In this document: piece after piece, positions 17,618 through 25,575 of the stretch
Position numbering within the stretch: position 1 is the first letter of the stretch
Layout: each line of letters begins with the position of its first letter
Assembly (NCBI GenBank): GCA_023954375.1
Contig: JAMLIC010000031.1
Span: 1 to 64,000 of the forward strand
DNA: 64,000 bases
Direction: 5' to 3'
Source of the DNA: Planctomycetota bacterium
GTDB taxonomy: Bacteria > Planctomycetota > J058
Made by a program: the position numbers and the translations under genes
The notes under the pieces: generated by a model
Told to the model about the DNA's origin: nothing
What the model saw: the letters and a program-made list of their open reading frames with translations, nothing else
The model's database searches: none

Positions 17618-18412
17618 GTGGCCGGACGGAAGCTCTGCCTCACCTGGATGCCGACCGAGGAGGGCGCGCCGGCCCCCGACGCGGCCGTGGCCGCGCTCGA
17701 CCAGGCCGGGTTCGACGTGTTCGGGGCGCGCTGGAAGGACGACGTCCTCGAGCACGCCTGGGCCGAGCTGGCCGACGCGCTCGCCGACCCGGCCTCGGCC
17801 GAGGTGTGGGTCGTCGCGGCGCGGCGCCAGGACCTCGAGGTGGAGACGAACCGCTGGGGGCTGTCCATGGCCACGGCCGTCGTCAGGAGCAAGCGCGGCG
17901 CGGCCCCGCCCCACTTCGTCCTCGTCGGGCTCGACTTCGCGCCCAAGGCCGAGGACCTGCCCGTGCCCCTGCGCGGCCACGTGCTCATCGACGGCAGCCG
18001 CCCCTGGGCCGCGCGCCTGACGCTGGCCGTGCGCGGCAAGCCCTCGACCGCCCGCCCCGAGGGCTTCCACCTGGACGCGATCGGCCACCCGCACATCGGC
18101 CTGTGGCTCGTGGCGGCGCCGCCCGCCGGCGACTGGCGCGGGGCCATGCTCGGCGTGTCGGACGGGGCGAAGGTCCAGCAGCACGGCGTGGGCAAGCGCG
18201 CCGAGCTGCCGTCCGACACGGTCCTCGAGTTCCCGATCGACGAGATCCAGGCCGAGGTCGGCGGGACGGAGTTCCTCGCCTGCGCCTGCAAGAACCAGAT
18301 CGGCCCGGACGCCGCCTACTGGGTGCAGGTCCAGGGCCGCCCGCGCAAGCTCCTCGTCGGCGGCTACCCCGACGAGGAGGACGCCGACGCCTGGGTCGTG
18401 ACCCTCTCCTGA
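17618..18412 (+). CDS. Unknown T6SS-cluster protein
   Basis: This 264-aa soluble protein has no motif I can name. It contains AVAALDQAGFDVFGARWKDDVLEHAWAEL-type helical sequence near the N-terminus and several beta-prone stretches (EVWVVAARRQDLEVE; HFVLVGLDFAPKAE; HIGLWLVAAPPAGDWRGAMLGV). It ends with a probable short domain AYWVQVQGRPRKLLVGGYPDEED. There is no signal peptide or TM. GTG 17618 is preferred over GTG 17612 because the GAGGGGG ribosome site would abut the earlier codon. It sits between vgrG and DUF3540, so a role in spike loading, as an adaptor or as a small effector is inferred from context only. Confidence 0.75.
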   Translation: MAGRKLCLTWMPTEEGAPAPDAAVAALDQAGFDVFGARWKDDVLEHAWAELADALADPASAEVWVVAARRQDLEVETNRWGLSMATAVVRSKRGAAPPHFVLVGLDFAPKAEDLPVPLRGHVLIDGSRPWAARLTLAVRGKPSTARPEGFHLDAIGHPHIGLWLVAAPPAGDWRGAMLGVSDGAKVQQHGVGKRAELPSDTVLEFPIDEIQAEVGGTEFLACACKNQIGPDAAYWVQVQGRPRKLLVGGYPDEEDADAWVVTLS

Positions 18413-18439
18413 AGCGGGGCCGCGCGGCCGGGGGTTCGA

Positions 18440-18458
18440 CCTGCTAGAGTTCGACCCC
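18440..18458 (+). promoter_or_regulatory. Repeated promoter-like motif before the DUF3540 gene
   Basis: CCTGCTAGAGTTCGACCC matches the vgrG promoter core CCTGCTACCCTTCGACCC at 14523 at 15 of 18 positions, giving an extended -10 (TGC-TAGAGT). No good -35 hexamer is visible. Confidence 0.35.
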
Positions 18459-18478
18459 CGCGAGGAGGGGGGGGACCC

Positions 18479-19039
18479 ATGCAGCACCCGAGCGCGGCCG
18501 TGTGGCCGCCCGCCGCGGCCGACGACGGCTACCTGGGCCCCGCGGAGGTCGTCGAGGTCGGGACCGGCCGCCTGCGCGTGCGGCTGCTCGAGGCCGACGG
18601 CGCGCCCGTGGTCGACGCCGCGCTGGCCCTCGCGGCGCCGTTCGCCCCGTCGGCGGGCGACCGCCTGCTCGTCCTGGGGCGAGGCCGGGAGGCCTGGGCG
18701 ATCGGGGCCCTCGGCGCGCCCGCCCGCGCGCGGCTCGACCTCCCGGGCGACGTCGACGTCCGCGCGGTCGGCGGCACGCTGACCCTCCGCGGCGACCGCG
18801 GCGTCGAGGTCGAGGGCGACGAGATCACCTTGCGGGCGCGGCTCCTGCGGACGTTCGCCGGCACGCTCACCGAGCGCGTCGACACCGCGTTCCGCTGGGT
18901 CAAGGACCAGCTGCGGGTGCAGGCCGGCGAGTCGCGCCGGGTCGTCCAGGGCGAGGACCTGAGCCACTGCGAGCGCTCGGTGACGCTGGCCCGCGAGACG
19001 CTCAAGCTCGACGGGCACCAGGTGCAGATCGGCCACTGA
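18479..19039 (+). CDS. DUF3540 family T6SS accessory protein, copy 1
   Basis: This 186-aa protein matches the layout of DUF3540 proteins: an N-terminal beta-rich domain (GYLGPAEVVEVGTGRLRVRLLEADGA; PSAGDRLLVLGRGREAWAIGAL) followed by a VgrG-needle-like C-terminal part (LTLRGDRGVEVEGDEITLRARLLRTF; LKLDGHQVQIGH). The family is seen beside DUF2169 and DUF4150 genes in T6SS clusters; its biochemical function is not established to my knowledge. The beta-repeat tail resembles spike tips, suggesting a structural role at the VgrG/PAAR end. It has a strong GAGGAGGGG ribosome site and precedes the DUF2169 gene by 2 bases. A second copy lies at 24623. Confidence 0.75.
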   Translation: MQHPSAAVWPPAAADDGYLGPAEVVEVGTGRLRVRLLEADGAPVVDAALALAAPFAPSAGDRLLVLGRGREAWAIGALGAPARARLDLPGDVDVRAVGGTLTLRGDRGVEVEGDEITLRARLLRTFAGTLTERVDTAFRWVKDQLRVQAGESRRVVQGEDLSHCERSVTLARETLKLDGHQVQIGH

Positions 19040-19041
19040 GC

Positions 19042-22000
19042 GTGAGCGTCCTGCACAAGAACCTGACGCCGTTCTTCTGGGGCCCCAAGGCCACCTCCCG
19101 AAGGGCGCGCGAGGTCGAGATGGCCGTGTGCGTGCGCGGCGTGTTCCGCCTCGCGCCGGGCGAGCCGCTGACGCCGATCGAGGACCCGATCGCCCAGGGG
19201 TTCATGTCGGGGGAGCAGTGGTCGCCGAAGGACCCCGAGCGCCAGGGCCCCTCGGTGCGCCACGACGACTTCGCCGACTGGAAGCCGCGCGTCGACCTGC
19301 TGCTCAGGGGGACGTGCCACCCGCCGCGCGGCGCCGACGTCGTGTGCGACGTGGCCTTCGGCGTGGGGGCCTGGTCGAAGACGCTCCGCGTCCACGGGCC
19401 GCGCGCGTTCACGCCCGGCGTGCTCTTCGGCGGGACCGTCTCCGAGCCGCAGCCCTTCCGGAGCATGCCGCTCACCTGGGAGAACGCCTACGGCGGCCCG
19501 GGCTTCCCCGACAACCCGGTCGGCCGCGGCCACGTCGGCCCCGAGCTGCCGACCGTCGAGGACCCGCGCGCGCCGGTGACGAGGACGGGCCAGAAGGCGG
19601 CTCCCGCGTGCTTCCTGCCCGTGAGCTCGCAGTGGCCGGCGCGGCGCGGCAAGACGGGCAAGAACTACGGCAAGACGTGGGAGGAGACCCGCGCGCCGTT
19701 CGTCGCCGACGACTTCGACTGGAGCTACTACAACGCCGCCCCGCCCGACCAGCAGGTGGACGCCCTGCGGGGCGACGAGGTCGTCTGGTTCCAGCACCTG
19801 CACCCCGCGGCGCCGCGCTTCGAGGCGCGGCTGCCGGGGCTACGCCTGCGCGCGCTGGTCAAGCGCACCGACGGCACGGTCCACGACCTGAAGTTCGCGC
19901 TCGACACGCTCTTCGCCGACACCGACGCCGGGCGCCTCGAGCTGCTCTGGCGCGCCCACTGCCCGGTGAAGGAGCTCGACCTCACCGACGTGAAGGTCGC
20001 CCTGATCGCGTCGGAGCCCCTCGCCGAGCCGCCGCGCCCCGGGGCCCACTACCTGCCGCTCCTCGAGGCGTTCGAGGCCGACCCGGTGGGGATCAAGGAC
20101 GCCTTCCCGCCCGGCTTCCTCGAGGTGGCCGAGGCGGTGAAGGCGGCCGAGAAGGCCGAGCTCGAGGGCGGGCCGAGGCCCGACTTCGCCGCCGTGGCCG
20201 CGCGCCTGCCCAAGGACTCGCCCGTGCCGGCGTGGGCCGTGGCCGCGCTGGGCTCGCTCGACGACCCGCTCGTGACCCTGCGCGCGGCGGCGGCCGCCGT
20301 CGGCGCGAAGCTCCCGACCGACCCGGCGGCGCTGGCGGCCCTCGCGCAGCGCGTGGAGCAGGGCGCCAAGGACCCGCTCGCGATGGCCGAGCACCTCGAG
20401 GCGCTGGCCGCGCAGCTCGGGCCCGAGCAGGGCGCCGGCCTGCGGCAGGCGGCGGGCGCCCTGCGCCAGACGAAGCCGCCGCCGCCCGCCACCACCGACC
20501 CGGCCGCCGCGCTCGAGGCCCTCGCGGCCGGGCTCCCGCCCGAGACGGCCGGCAGCCTGCGCGGCGCCGCGGCCGCCCTGCGCAAGGGCATGGCCGAGGC
20601 GGCGGCCGCGGCGACGAAGGGCGGGGCGGACGCGGCGGCGCTCCTCGCGGCGGCCGCCCCCGGGCCGGCCGCGCCCGCGCCGCCGCTCCCCCTGCAGCTC
20701 GCGGCCCTGAGCAAGCAGCTCGAGGCGGCGGCGACGGCCCCGGGCGCGCCGCCCGAGGTGGCGGGCCCGGCGAAGGGCGGCGCGGCGCAGGTCACCGGCC
20801 TGCCGGCGGCGGTCGACGCGCAGGTCGGCGCGGCCCTCGCGCCCCTGGCGCGGGTGAAGCTCCCGCCGCCGCCCGACCCCCGCGCCGTGGTGGAGAAGGT
20901 GCTTGCGGGCCTCGACAAGGACGAGGCCGCCTGGCGCCGGCGCCTGGGCGACCACCCGCTCCTGGGCCTCTTCGCCCTGGCCAAGGGCGTCACGGCGCGG
21001 GCGGGCGAGAAGCTGGCGCGAGCCAAGGGGCCCGACGGCGGGGCCGTCGCGGCCGGGGTCGGCGGCGCGGCCGACGCGCTGGCGAAGGTGGGCGTCTCGG
21101 CCGCGTCGCTCGCGCCGCTCCGCGGCCTGGCCGAGCAGGTGGGCGCGTTCGCCGCGGGGGTGGCCGGCGCGCCCTGGCCGCCGGTCCCGCCGACCGACCT
21201 CGCCGAACAGGACCTCTCCGGGCGCGACCTGGCCGGCGTGGACCTCGAGGGCCGCTGCCTGGCCCGGGCGAAGCTCGCCCGCTCGCGCCTCGTCGGCGCG
21301 CGCCTGGCGCGCGCCGATCTCGAGGGCGCCGACCTGAGCGGCTGCGACCTCGAGGGCGCCGACCTGCTCGGAGCGAACCTCCGCGGGGCGAAGCTGCCCG
21401 GGGCGCGGCTGGTCCGGGCGCGGCTCGAGGGCGCCGACCTCGGCGACGCCGACCTCTCGCAGGCCGACCTGACGCAGGTCCACGGCCCGGGCGCCGTCCT
21501 CTGCGGCGCGCTGCTCGAGAAGGCCGTCCTCGAGGGGGCGCAGCTGGCGCAGGCCGACCTGACGGGGGCCCTGCTCCCGGCGGCCCGGCTGGCCAACGCC
21601 GACCTGTCCGGGGCGCGCCTCGAGCAGGCGATCGCGACGAAGGCCGACCTGCGCGGGGCGCGGCTGGTCGAGGCGCGGCTCGGGATGGCCGACCTGGGCA
21701 AGGCGGACCTGACGGGCGCCGACCTGAGCCAGGCCGACCTGGCGATGGCGTCCATGGGCCAGGTCAAGGGCGACGGGCTGAAGCTGGCCGGCGCGGCCCT
21801 CGAGATGACCCAGCTCGGCGGCGCCCGCCTGCGCGGGGCCGACCTGCGCGGGGCGCGCGGGAGCCTGACGACGCTCGGCGGCTGCGACCTGACCGGCGCC
21901 GACCTGCGCGGGCTGCGCCTCGACCGGAGCAGCCTCGAGGGGGCCAGGCTGGACGAGGCCGACCTGACCGGCGCGACGCTCGAGCAGGTGAACCTGCGCG

Positions 22001-22449
22001 ACGTGCGCGCCGCGCGGGCGAGGCTCGTCGACGTGAAGGCCCCGGGCCTCTCGGTCACCGGCGAGGCCGCGCTCGAGCAGTGCGACCTGCGGCGCCTGTC
22101 CGCCCCGCGCTCGACCTGGTTCGGCGTCACGCTCGCGGGCTGCGACCTGTCGCACGCCGACCTGTCGCACGGCCTCCTGCAGGAGCTGAAGGCCACCGAC
22201 ACGAGCTTCTTCGCCGCGACGATGAAGCGCGCCGTCCTGCGCAAGGCGAAGCTGCGCCGCGCGCGCTTCGTGCGCGCGGACCTGGGCGCCGCCGAGCTCG
22301 TGGGCGCCGAGCTCCTCGACGTGCAGTTCACCGGCGCGAACCTGTGGGACGCGAAGTTCATCGAGGCCACGCTCGCCTCGTGCGACTTCCTCGAGGCCGG
22401 CCTCGTGCGGGCGCGCTTCGACCGCGCCCGGGGGGAGGTCCCGACGTGA
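19042..22449 (+). CDS. DUF2169 T6SS adaptor fused to pentapeptide repeats
   Basis: The 1135-aa product begins with a DUF2169 domain over about residues 1-330 (LTPFFWGPKATSRRAREVEMAVCVRGVF; PLTWENAYGGPGFPDNPVGRG; VWFQHLHPAAPRFEARLPG). An Ala/Pro-rich helical middle covers about 340-720. A pentapeptide-repeat domain then covers about 725-1130 (ADLEGADLSGCDLEGADLLG pattern). DUF2169 proteins are known adaptors that load PAAR/DUF4150-containing cargo onto VgrG, so this gene probably serves the DUF4150-S41 protein at 25.6 kb. The repeats should form a long right-handed quadrilateral beta-helix. GTG 19042 lies 2 nt after the DUF3540 stop. Confidence 0.85.
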   Translation: MSVLHKNLTPFFWGPKATSRRAREVEMAVCVRGVFRLAPGEPLTPIEDPIAQGFMSGEQWSPKDPERQGPSVRHDDFADWKPRVDLLLRGTCHPPRGADVVCDVAFGVGAWSKTLRVHGPRAFTPGVLFGGTVSEPQPFRSMPLTWENAYGGPGFPDNPVGRGHVGPELPTVEDPRAPVTRTGQKAAPACFLPVSSQWPARRGKTGKNYGKTWEETRAPFVADDFDWSYYNAAPPDQQVDALRGDEVVWFQHLHPAAPRFEARLPGLRLRALVKRTDGTVHDLKFALDTLFADTDAGRLELLWRAHCPVKELDLTDVKVALIASEPLAEPPRPGAHYLPLLEAFEADPVGIKDAFPPGFLEVAEAVKAAEKAELEGGPRPDFAAVAARLPKDSPVPAWAVAALGSLDDPLVTLRAAAAAVGAKLPTDPAALAALAQRVEQGAKDPLAMAEHLEALAAQLGPEQGAGLRQAAGALRQTKPPPPATTDPAAALEALAAGLPPETAGSLRGAAAALRKGMAEAAAAATKGGADAAALLAAAAPGPAAPAPPLPLQLAALSKQLEAAATAPGAPPEVAGPAKGGAAQVTGLPAAVDAQVGAALAPLARVKLPPPPDPRAVVEKVLAGLDKDEAAWRRRLGDHPLLGLFALAKGVTARAGEKLARAKGPDGGAVAAGVGGAADALAKVGVSAASLAPLRGLAEQVGAFAAGVAGAPWPPVPPTDLAEQDLSGRDLAGVDLEGRCLARAKLARSRLVGARLARADLEGADLSGCDLEGADLLGANLRGAKLPGARLVRARLEGADLGDADLSQADLTQVHGPGAVLCGALLEKAVLEGAQLAQADLTGALLPAARLANADLSGARLEQAIATKADLRGARLVEARLGMADLGKADLTGADLSQADLAMASMGQVKGDGLKLAGAALEMTQLGGARLRGADLRGARGSLTTLGGCDLTGADLRGLRLDRSSLEGARLDEADLTGATLEQVNLRDVRAARARLVDVKAPGLSVTGEAALEQCDLRRLSAPRSTWFGVTLAGCDLSHADLSHGLLQELKATDTSFFAATMKRAVLRKAKLRRARFVRADLGAAELVGAELLDVQFTGANLWDAKFIEATLASCDFLEAGLVRARFDRARGEVPT

Positions 22450-24623
22450 CCCTGACCCGCGACGAGGTGCTCGAGCGCGTCGCCCGGGGCGAGCCGCTCG
22501 CCGGGGCGCTCCTGACCGCGCTCGACCTCTCCGCCGTCGACCTCTCCGGGGTCGACCTCGGCGGCGCCGCCCTGCGCGAGGTGCGCCTCGTCGGCGCCGA
22601 CCTGCGCGGGGCGCGCCTGGCCGGGGCGGTGCTCCTCGACGTCGACCTGTCGCGGGCGAACCTCGAGGGCGCCGACCTCGGCGGCGCCTTCGCGCGCGCG
22701 GCGAACCTCGAGGGGGCGCGCCTCAACGGCGCGAAGCTCGTGGGGGTCAAGCTCGAGGGCTGCCGGCTGCCCGGGCAGCACCTCGACGGGCAGGACCTGA
22801 CCGGGGCGTCGCTCCGCGCCTGCGACCTGCGGCAGGCCTCGCTCCGCGGGGCGACCCTGCGCGAGGCGCTCCTCGCCGACGCGGTCCTGTCGGGCGCGGA
22901 CCTGTCGCAGGCCACCCTTCACGGGGTCGTCCTCGCCGGGGCCCGGCTCGTCGAGGCGGTCCTCGAGGGGGCGACCCTGCACGTCGCCGCGCCGGGCGCG
23001 GACCTGACGCGGGCGCGCCTGGGCGGGGCGCGGCTCGAGCTGGCGACCTTCGGCCGGGCCACGCTCGAGGGGGCCGACCTGCGCGGCGCGCTCCTCGACC
23101 GGGTGGTCCTCGAGGGGGCCGTCCTGCGCGGCGCAGACCTGTCGGGGGCGACGCTCACCAAGTGCGTCCTCGCGGGCGCCGACCTGCGCGGGGCGACCCT
23201 GCCCGAGGGCGCCCTCGAGCAGCTCGTCCTCTCGGACGCCGACCTGCGCGGCGTCGACCTGAGCGGGCGGCGCCTGAGCGGCTGCGCGCTCGGCGGGGCG
23301 CGCCTGGGCGGCGGGTCGCTCCGCGGCGCGGCGCTCGAGGCCTGCGTCCTCGCCGGGGCCGACCTCGAGGGCGCGGACCTGTCCGGGGCCACGCTCGACA
23401 AGGTCGTGGCCCGCGGGGCGGTCCTGCGCGGCGCCGACCTGTCGGGGGCGACGCTGGCCTTCTCGGCCTTCGCGGGGGCGGACCTGCGCGGGGCGCGGCT
23501 CCCGGCGAAGGTCGTCAAGTCGTCGCTGGCGCAGGCGCTCGTCGACCAGCGCTCCCTGGTCGGCATGAGCTTCGAGACGGCCGACCTGTCGGGCCTGGAC
23601 CTGCGCGGCTGGGACCTTCAGGGCGTCTCGCTCAAGCAGTGCATCCTGCTCGGGATCAACCTGGCCGGCGCCGACCTGCGCCGGGCCGACCTCGAGTTCG
23701 CCGTGGCCGACGGCGCCGACTTCACCGGGGCGCGCCTCGAGGGCGCCAACCTGCGCCACCTCGTGGCCGAGCGGGCGCGCCTCCCCGGCGCCGACCTGCG
23801 CGGCCACGACCTGACCATGGCGCAGCTGGCGCAGGCCGACCTCCAGGGCGCGGACCTGACCGGCGCCGACCTGACGATCGGCAGCCTCAAGGAGGCCGAC
23901 CTGCGCCGGGCGAACCTGACGCGGGCCAAGCTCGTGGGCACGAACCTGGCGCGGGTCCAGCTCGCGGGGGCCACGTTCCACGAGACCGAGGTCCACGCCG
24001 ACCTCAGCGAGGTGGACCTGGACCACCTGCCCTTCGAGGGGCAGGACCTGAGCCGGTGCCTGTTCATCGACACCGACCTGAGCCGGCGCGACCTGCGCGG
24101 GGCGAACCTGACCAGCAGCTCGTTCATCAAGGCCAACCTGAAGGGCGCCGACCTGCGCGGCAGCACGCTCGACCGGGCGATCTTCCTCCAGGCGGACCTC
24201 GAGGGGGCGCTCCTGCCCGAGGTCTCCGCCCGCGGGGCCTGCTTCGCCGAGGCGAACCTGGCGAAGGCCGTGCTCGTGCGGGCGGACCTGCGCGGGGCGA
24301 TCCTGCCCGACGTCAAGGCGCCGCTGGGCGACTTCAGCGGCTGCGACCTGCGCCAGACGGTGTGGTCGCGGGCGGACGCGCAGGCGGCGAGGCTCACCGG
24401 GGCGCGGCTCGACTACGCCGACCTGGCCTACGCCAACCTGGACGCCGCCGACCTGTCGGGGGCCGACCTGTTCACCGCGGACCTGCACGCCGTGCGCGAC
24501 CGCGGCGCGACGTGGACCGGCGCGTCGAAGCGCGCCGTGCGCGAGACGGACGCGGCGCGCTTCGAGGGCGAGGTCGGCTTCCAGCCGCCCCGCCCGGCGC
24601 CGCCGCGCGAGGGGGTGGCCTGA
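22446..24623 (+). CDS. Large pentapeptide-repeat protein
   Basis: Almost the whole 725-aa sequence is A(D/N)LxG-type pentapeptides, from about residue 20 to 690 (for example LVGADLRGARLAGAVLLDVD), with short divergent breaks near residues 355 and 520. At four pentapeptides per coil this predicts a beta-helix of over 30 coils, an exceptionally long rod. There is no signal peptide or TM, and the last 40 residues are a non-repeat tail. GTG 22446 overlaps the DUF2169 stop by 4 bases, and the stop overlaps the next gene, so it is translated with the adaptor set. Possible jobs are a scaffold for cargo loading, a spike extension, or a DNA-mimic effector of the Qnr/MfpA type; I favour a loading or spike role because of position. 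Confidence 0.85.
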   Translation: MTLTRDEVLERVARGEPLAGALLTALDLSAVDLSGVDLGGAALREVRLVGADLRGARLAGAVLLDVDLSRANLEGADLGGAFARAANLEGARLNGAKLVGVKLEGCRLPGQHLDGQDLTGASLRACDLRQASLRGATLREALLADAVLSGADLSQATLHGVVLAGARLVEAVLEGATLHVAAPGADLTRARLGGARLELATFGRATLEGADLRGALLDRVVLEGAVLRGADLSGATLTKCVLAGADLRGATLPEGALEQLVLSDADLRGVDLSGRRLSGCALGGARLGGGSLRGAALEACVLAGADLEGADLSGATLDKVVARGAVLRGADLSGATLAFSAFAGADLRGARLPAKVVKSSLAQALVDQRSLVGMSFETADLSGLDLRGWDLQGVSLKQCILLGINLAGADLRRADLEFAVADGADFTGARLEGANLRHLVAERARLPGADLRGHDLTMAQLAQADLQGADLTGADLTIGSLKEADLRRANLTRAKLVGTNLARVQLAGATFHETEVHADLSEVDLDHLPFEGQDLSRCLFIDTDLSRRDLRGANLTSSSFIKANLKGADLRGSTLDRAIFLQADLEGALLPEVSARGACFAEANLAKAVLVRADLRGAILPDVKAPLGDFSGCDLRQTVWSRADAQAARLTGARLDYADLAYANLDAADLSGADLFTADLHAVRDRGATWTGASKRAVRETDAARFEGEVGFQPPRPAPPREGVA

Positions 24624-25201
24624 TGCTCGAGACCGTCGACCCGCTGCGGCTCATAGGCGCCAGCCGCGCGCCCGCGCCCGCCCCGCGCCACGTCCCGGCC
24701 GGCGTCAGGGTCGGCCTGGCCGACGTCGTCTCCGCCGACGGCGACGTCGTCGTCCGCCTGTGGGAGGACGGCGCGCTGGCGACGCCCGGCTGGGCCCTGC
24801 CCTACCCCTACGCCCCCGCGCCCGGCGACCAGGTCGTGGTGATCGGCCGCGGCGACCGGCGCTGGGTGATCGCCGTGGCGCGCGGGCGGGGCGCCACGCT
24901 CCTGTGGGCCGACGGCGACGCGGCGCTCGCGGCCGGCGGCCGGCTGCGCCTCGTGGGCGACGTGGCCGTGCGGATCGCGGGCGAGGCGCTGACCCTGCGC
25001 GCGCGGGCGGTCGACGTCGCCGCGGCGACCCTGCACGTGGTCGCAGACGACGCGACCGAGGTGGTGCGCGGGGCGGCGCGCCTCGTCGCGGGCGCCGTGC
25101 AGCGCGTGACGCGCGGGGCCGAGACGATCGTCGCCCGCCGCGTGACGATCCTCGGGCGCGCGCTGGCGAAGGTCGACGGCAAGGTGACGATCATCGGCTA
25201 G
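24623..25201 (+). CDS. DUF3540 family T6SS accessory protein, copy 2
   Basis: This 192-aa protein is a paralogue of the one at 18479 with the same order of parts: RVGLADVVSADGDVVVRLWEDGA, then PAPGDQVVVIGRGDRRWVIAVARGRG, and a needle-like repeat tail ending ARRVTILGRALAKVDGKVTIIG. The two copies diverge strongly in sequence and bracket the pentapeptide genes, so each may cap a different cargo or spike. The start ATG shares a base with the preceding stop (TGATG). Confidence 0.75.
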   Translation: MLETVDPLRLIGASRAPAPAPRHVPAGVRVGLADVVSADGDVVVRLWEDGALATPGWALPYPYAPAPGDQVVVIGRGDRRWVIAVARGRGATLLWADGDAALAAGGRLRLVGDVAVRIAGEALTLRARAVDVAAATLHVVADDATEVVRGAARLVAGAVQRVTRGAETIVARRVTILGRALAKVDGKVTIIG

Positions 25202-25244
25202 CCGGGATTACTCACGAGCACCGCAAAGCTCTGGCAGAAGAAGA

Positions 25245-25441
25245 AAGAATTGAACCGCCAAGACAGCCACGCGGGGACCCGCTTCGGGTCCCCGCGTGCG
25301 CGCGCGCCAAGGGAGAAAGTAGGTAAGAACGAAGAGCTTGTGGCGGAGCATCTCTCACCCCCTTGGCGCTCGGTCGCTGCCCGGGACCCGCGAAGCGGGT
25401 CCCGGGCAGCGACCGAGTGGCGTCTTGGCGGTTCAATTCTT
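25245..25441. mobile_element. Cloverleaf palindromic element (MITE-like or structured RNA)
   Basis: Perfect 20-bp terminal inverted repeats (25245-25264 and 25422-25441, AAGAATTGAACCGCCAAGAC and its complement) enclose a 14-bp hairpin with a 3-nt loop (25268-25298). They also enclose a 10-bp stem GCGCCAAGGG/CCCTTGGCGC (25304-25313 with 25360-25369) and a 23-bp hairpin with a GAA loop (25369-25417). Together they fold as a cloverleaf. The CGCCAAG/CTTGGCG word recurs in every junction and again at 25444 and 25518. No ORF is present and no clear target-site duplication is seen. The remaining gap, 25202-25575, also holds a possible extended -10 for the next gene. Confidence 0.7.
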
Positions 25442-25543
25442 CGCCTTGGCGGTGTCGCGGCGCGAACATTCGTGAAAACGAAGGCCTGTCGACGATCCTG
25501 GCCTGTTTACCGGTCGTTCTTGGCGGTTGCATGGCCTCGCTCA

Positions 25544-25551
25544 TGCATAAT
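25544..25551 (+). promoter_or_regulatory. Possible extended -10 box for the PAAR-like/S41 gene
   Basis: TGCATAAT stands out from its GC-rich surroundings 25 bp upstream of the ATG at 25576. TTGGCG at 25520-25525 is a poor -35 at a 20-bp spacing. AGGAGG at 25559-25564 is the likely ribosome site, about 11 nt before the start. Confidence 0.3.
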
Positions 25552-25575
25552 CCAGGCTAGGAGGAGCGCTCGGCG

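Noticed and set aside
22446..24623. Pentapeptide protein as a DNA gyrase-protecting Qnr homologue
   Set aside because: Far too long for Qnr/MfpA proteins and embedded in a T6SS adaptor operon, though DNA mimicry cannot be excluded.
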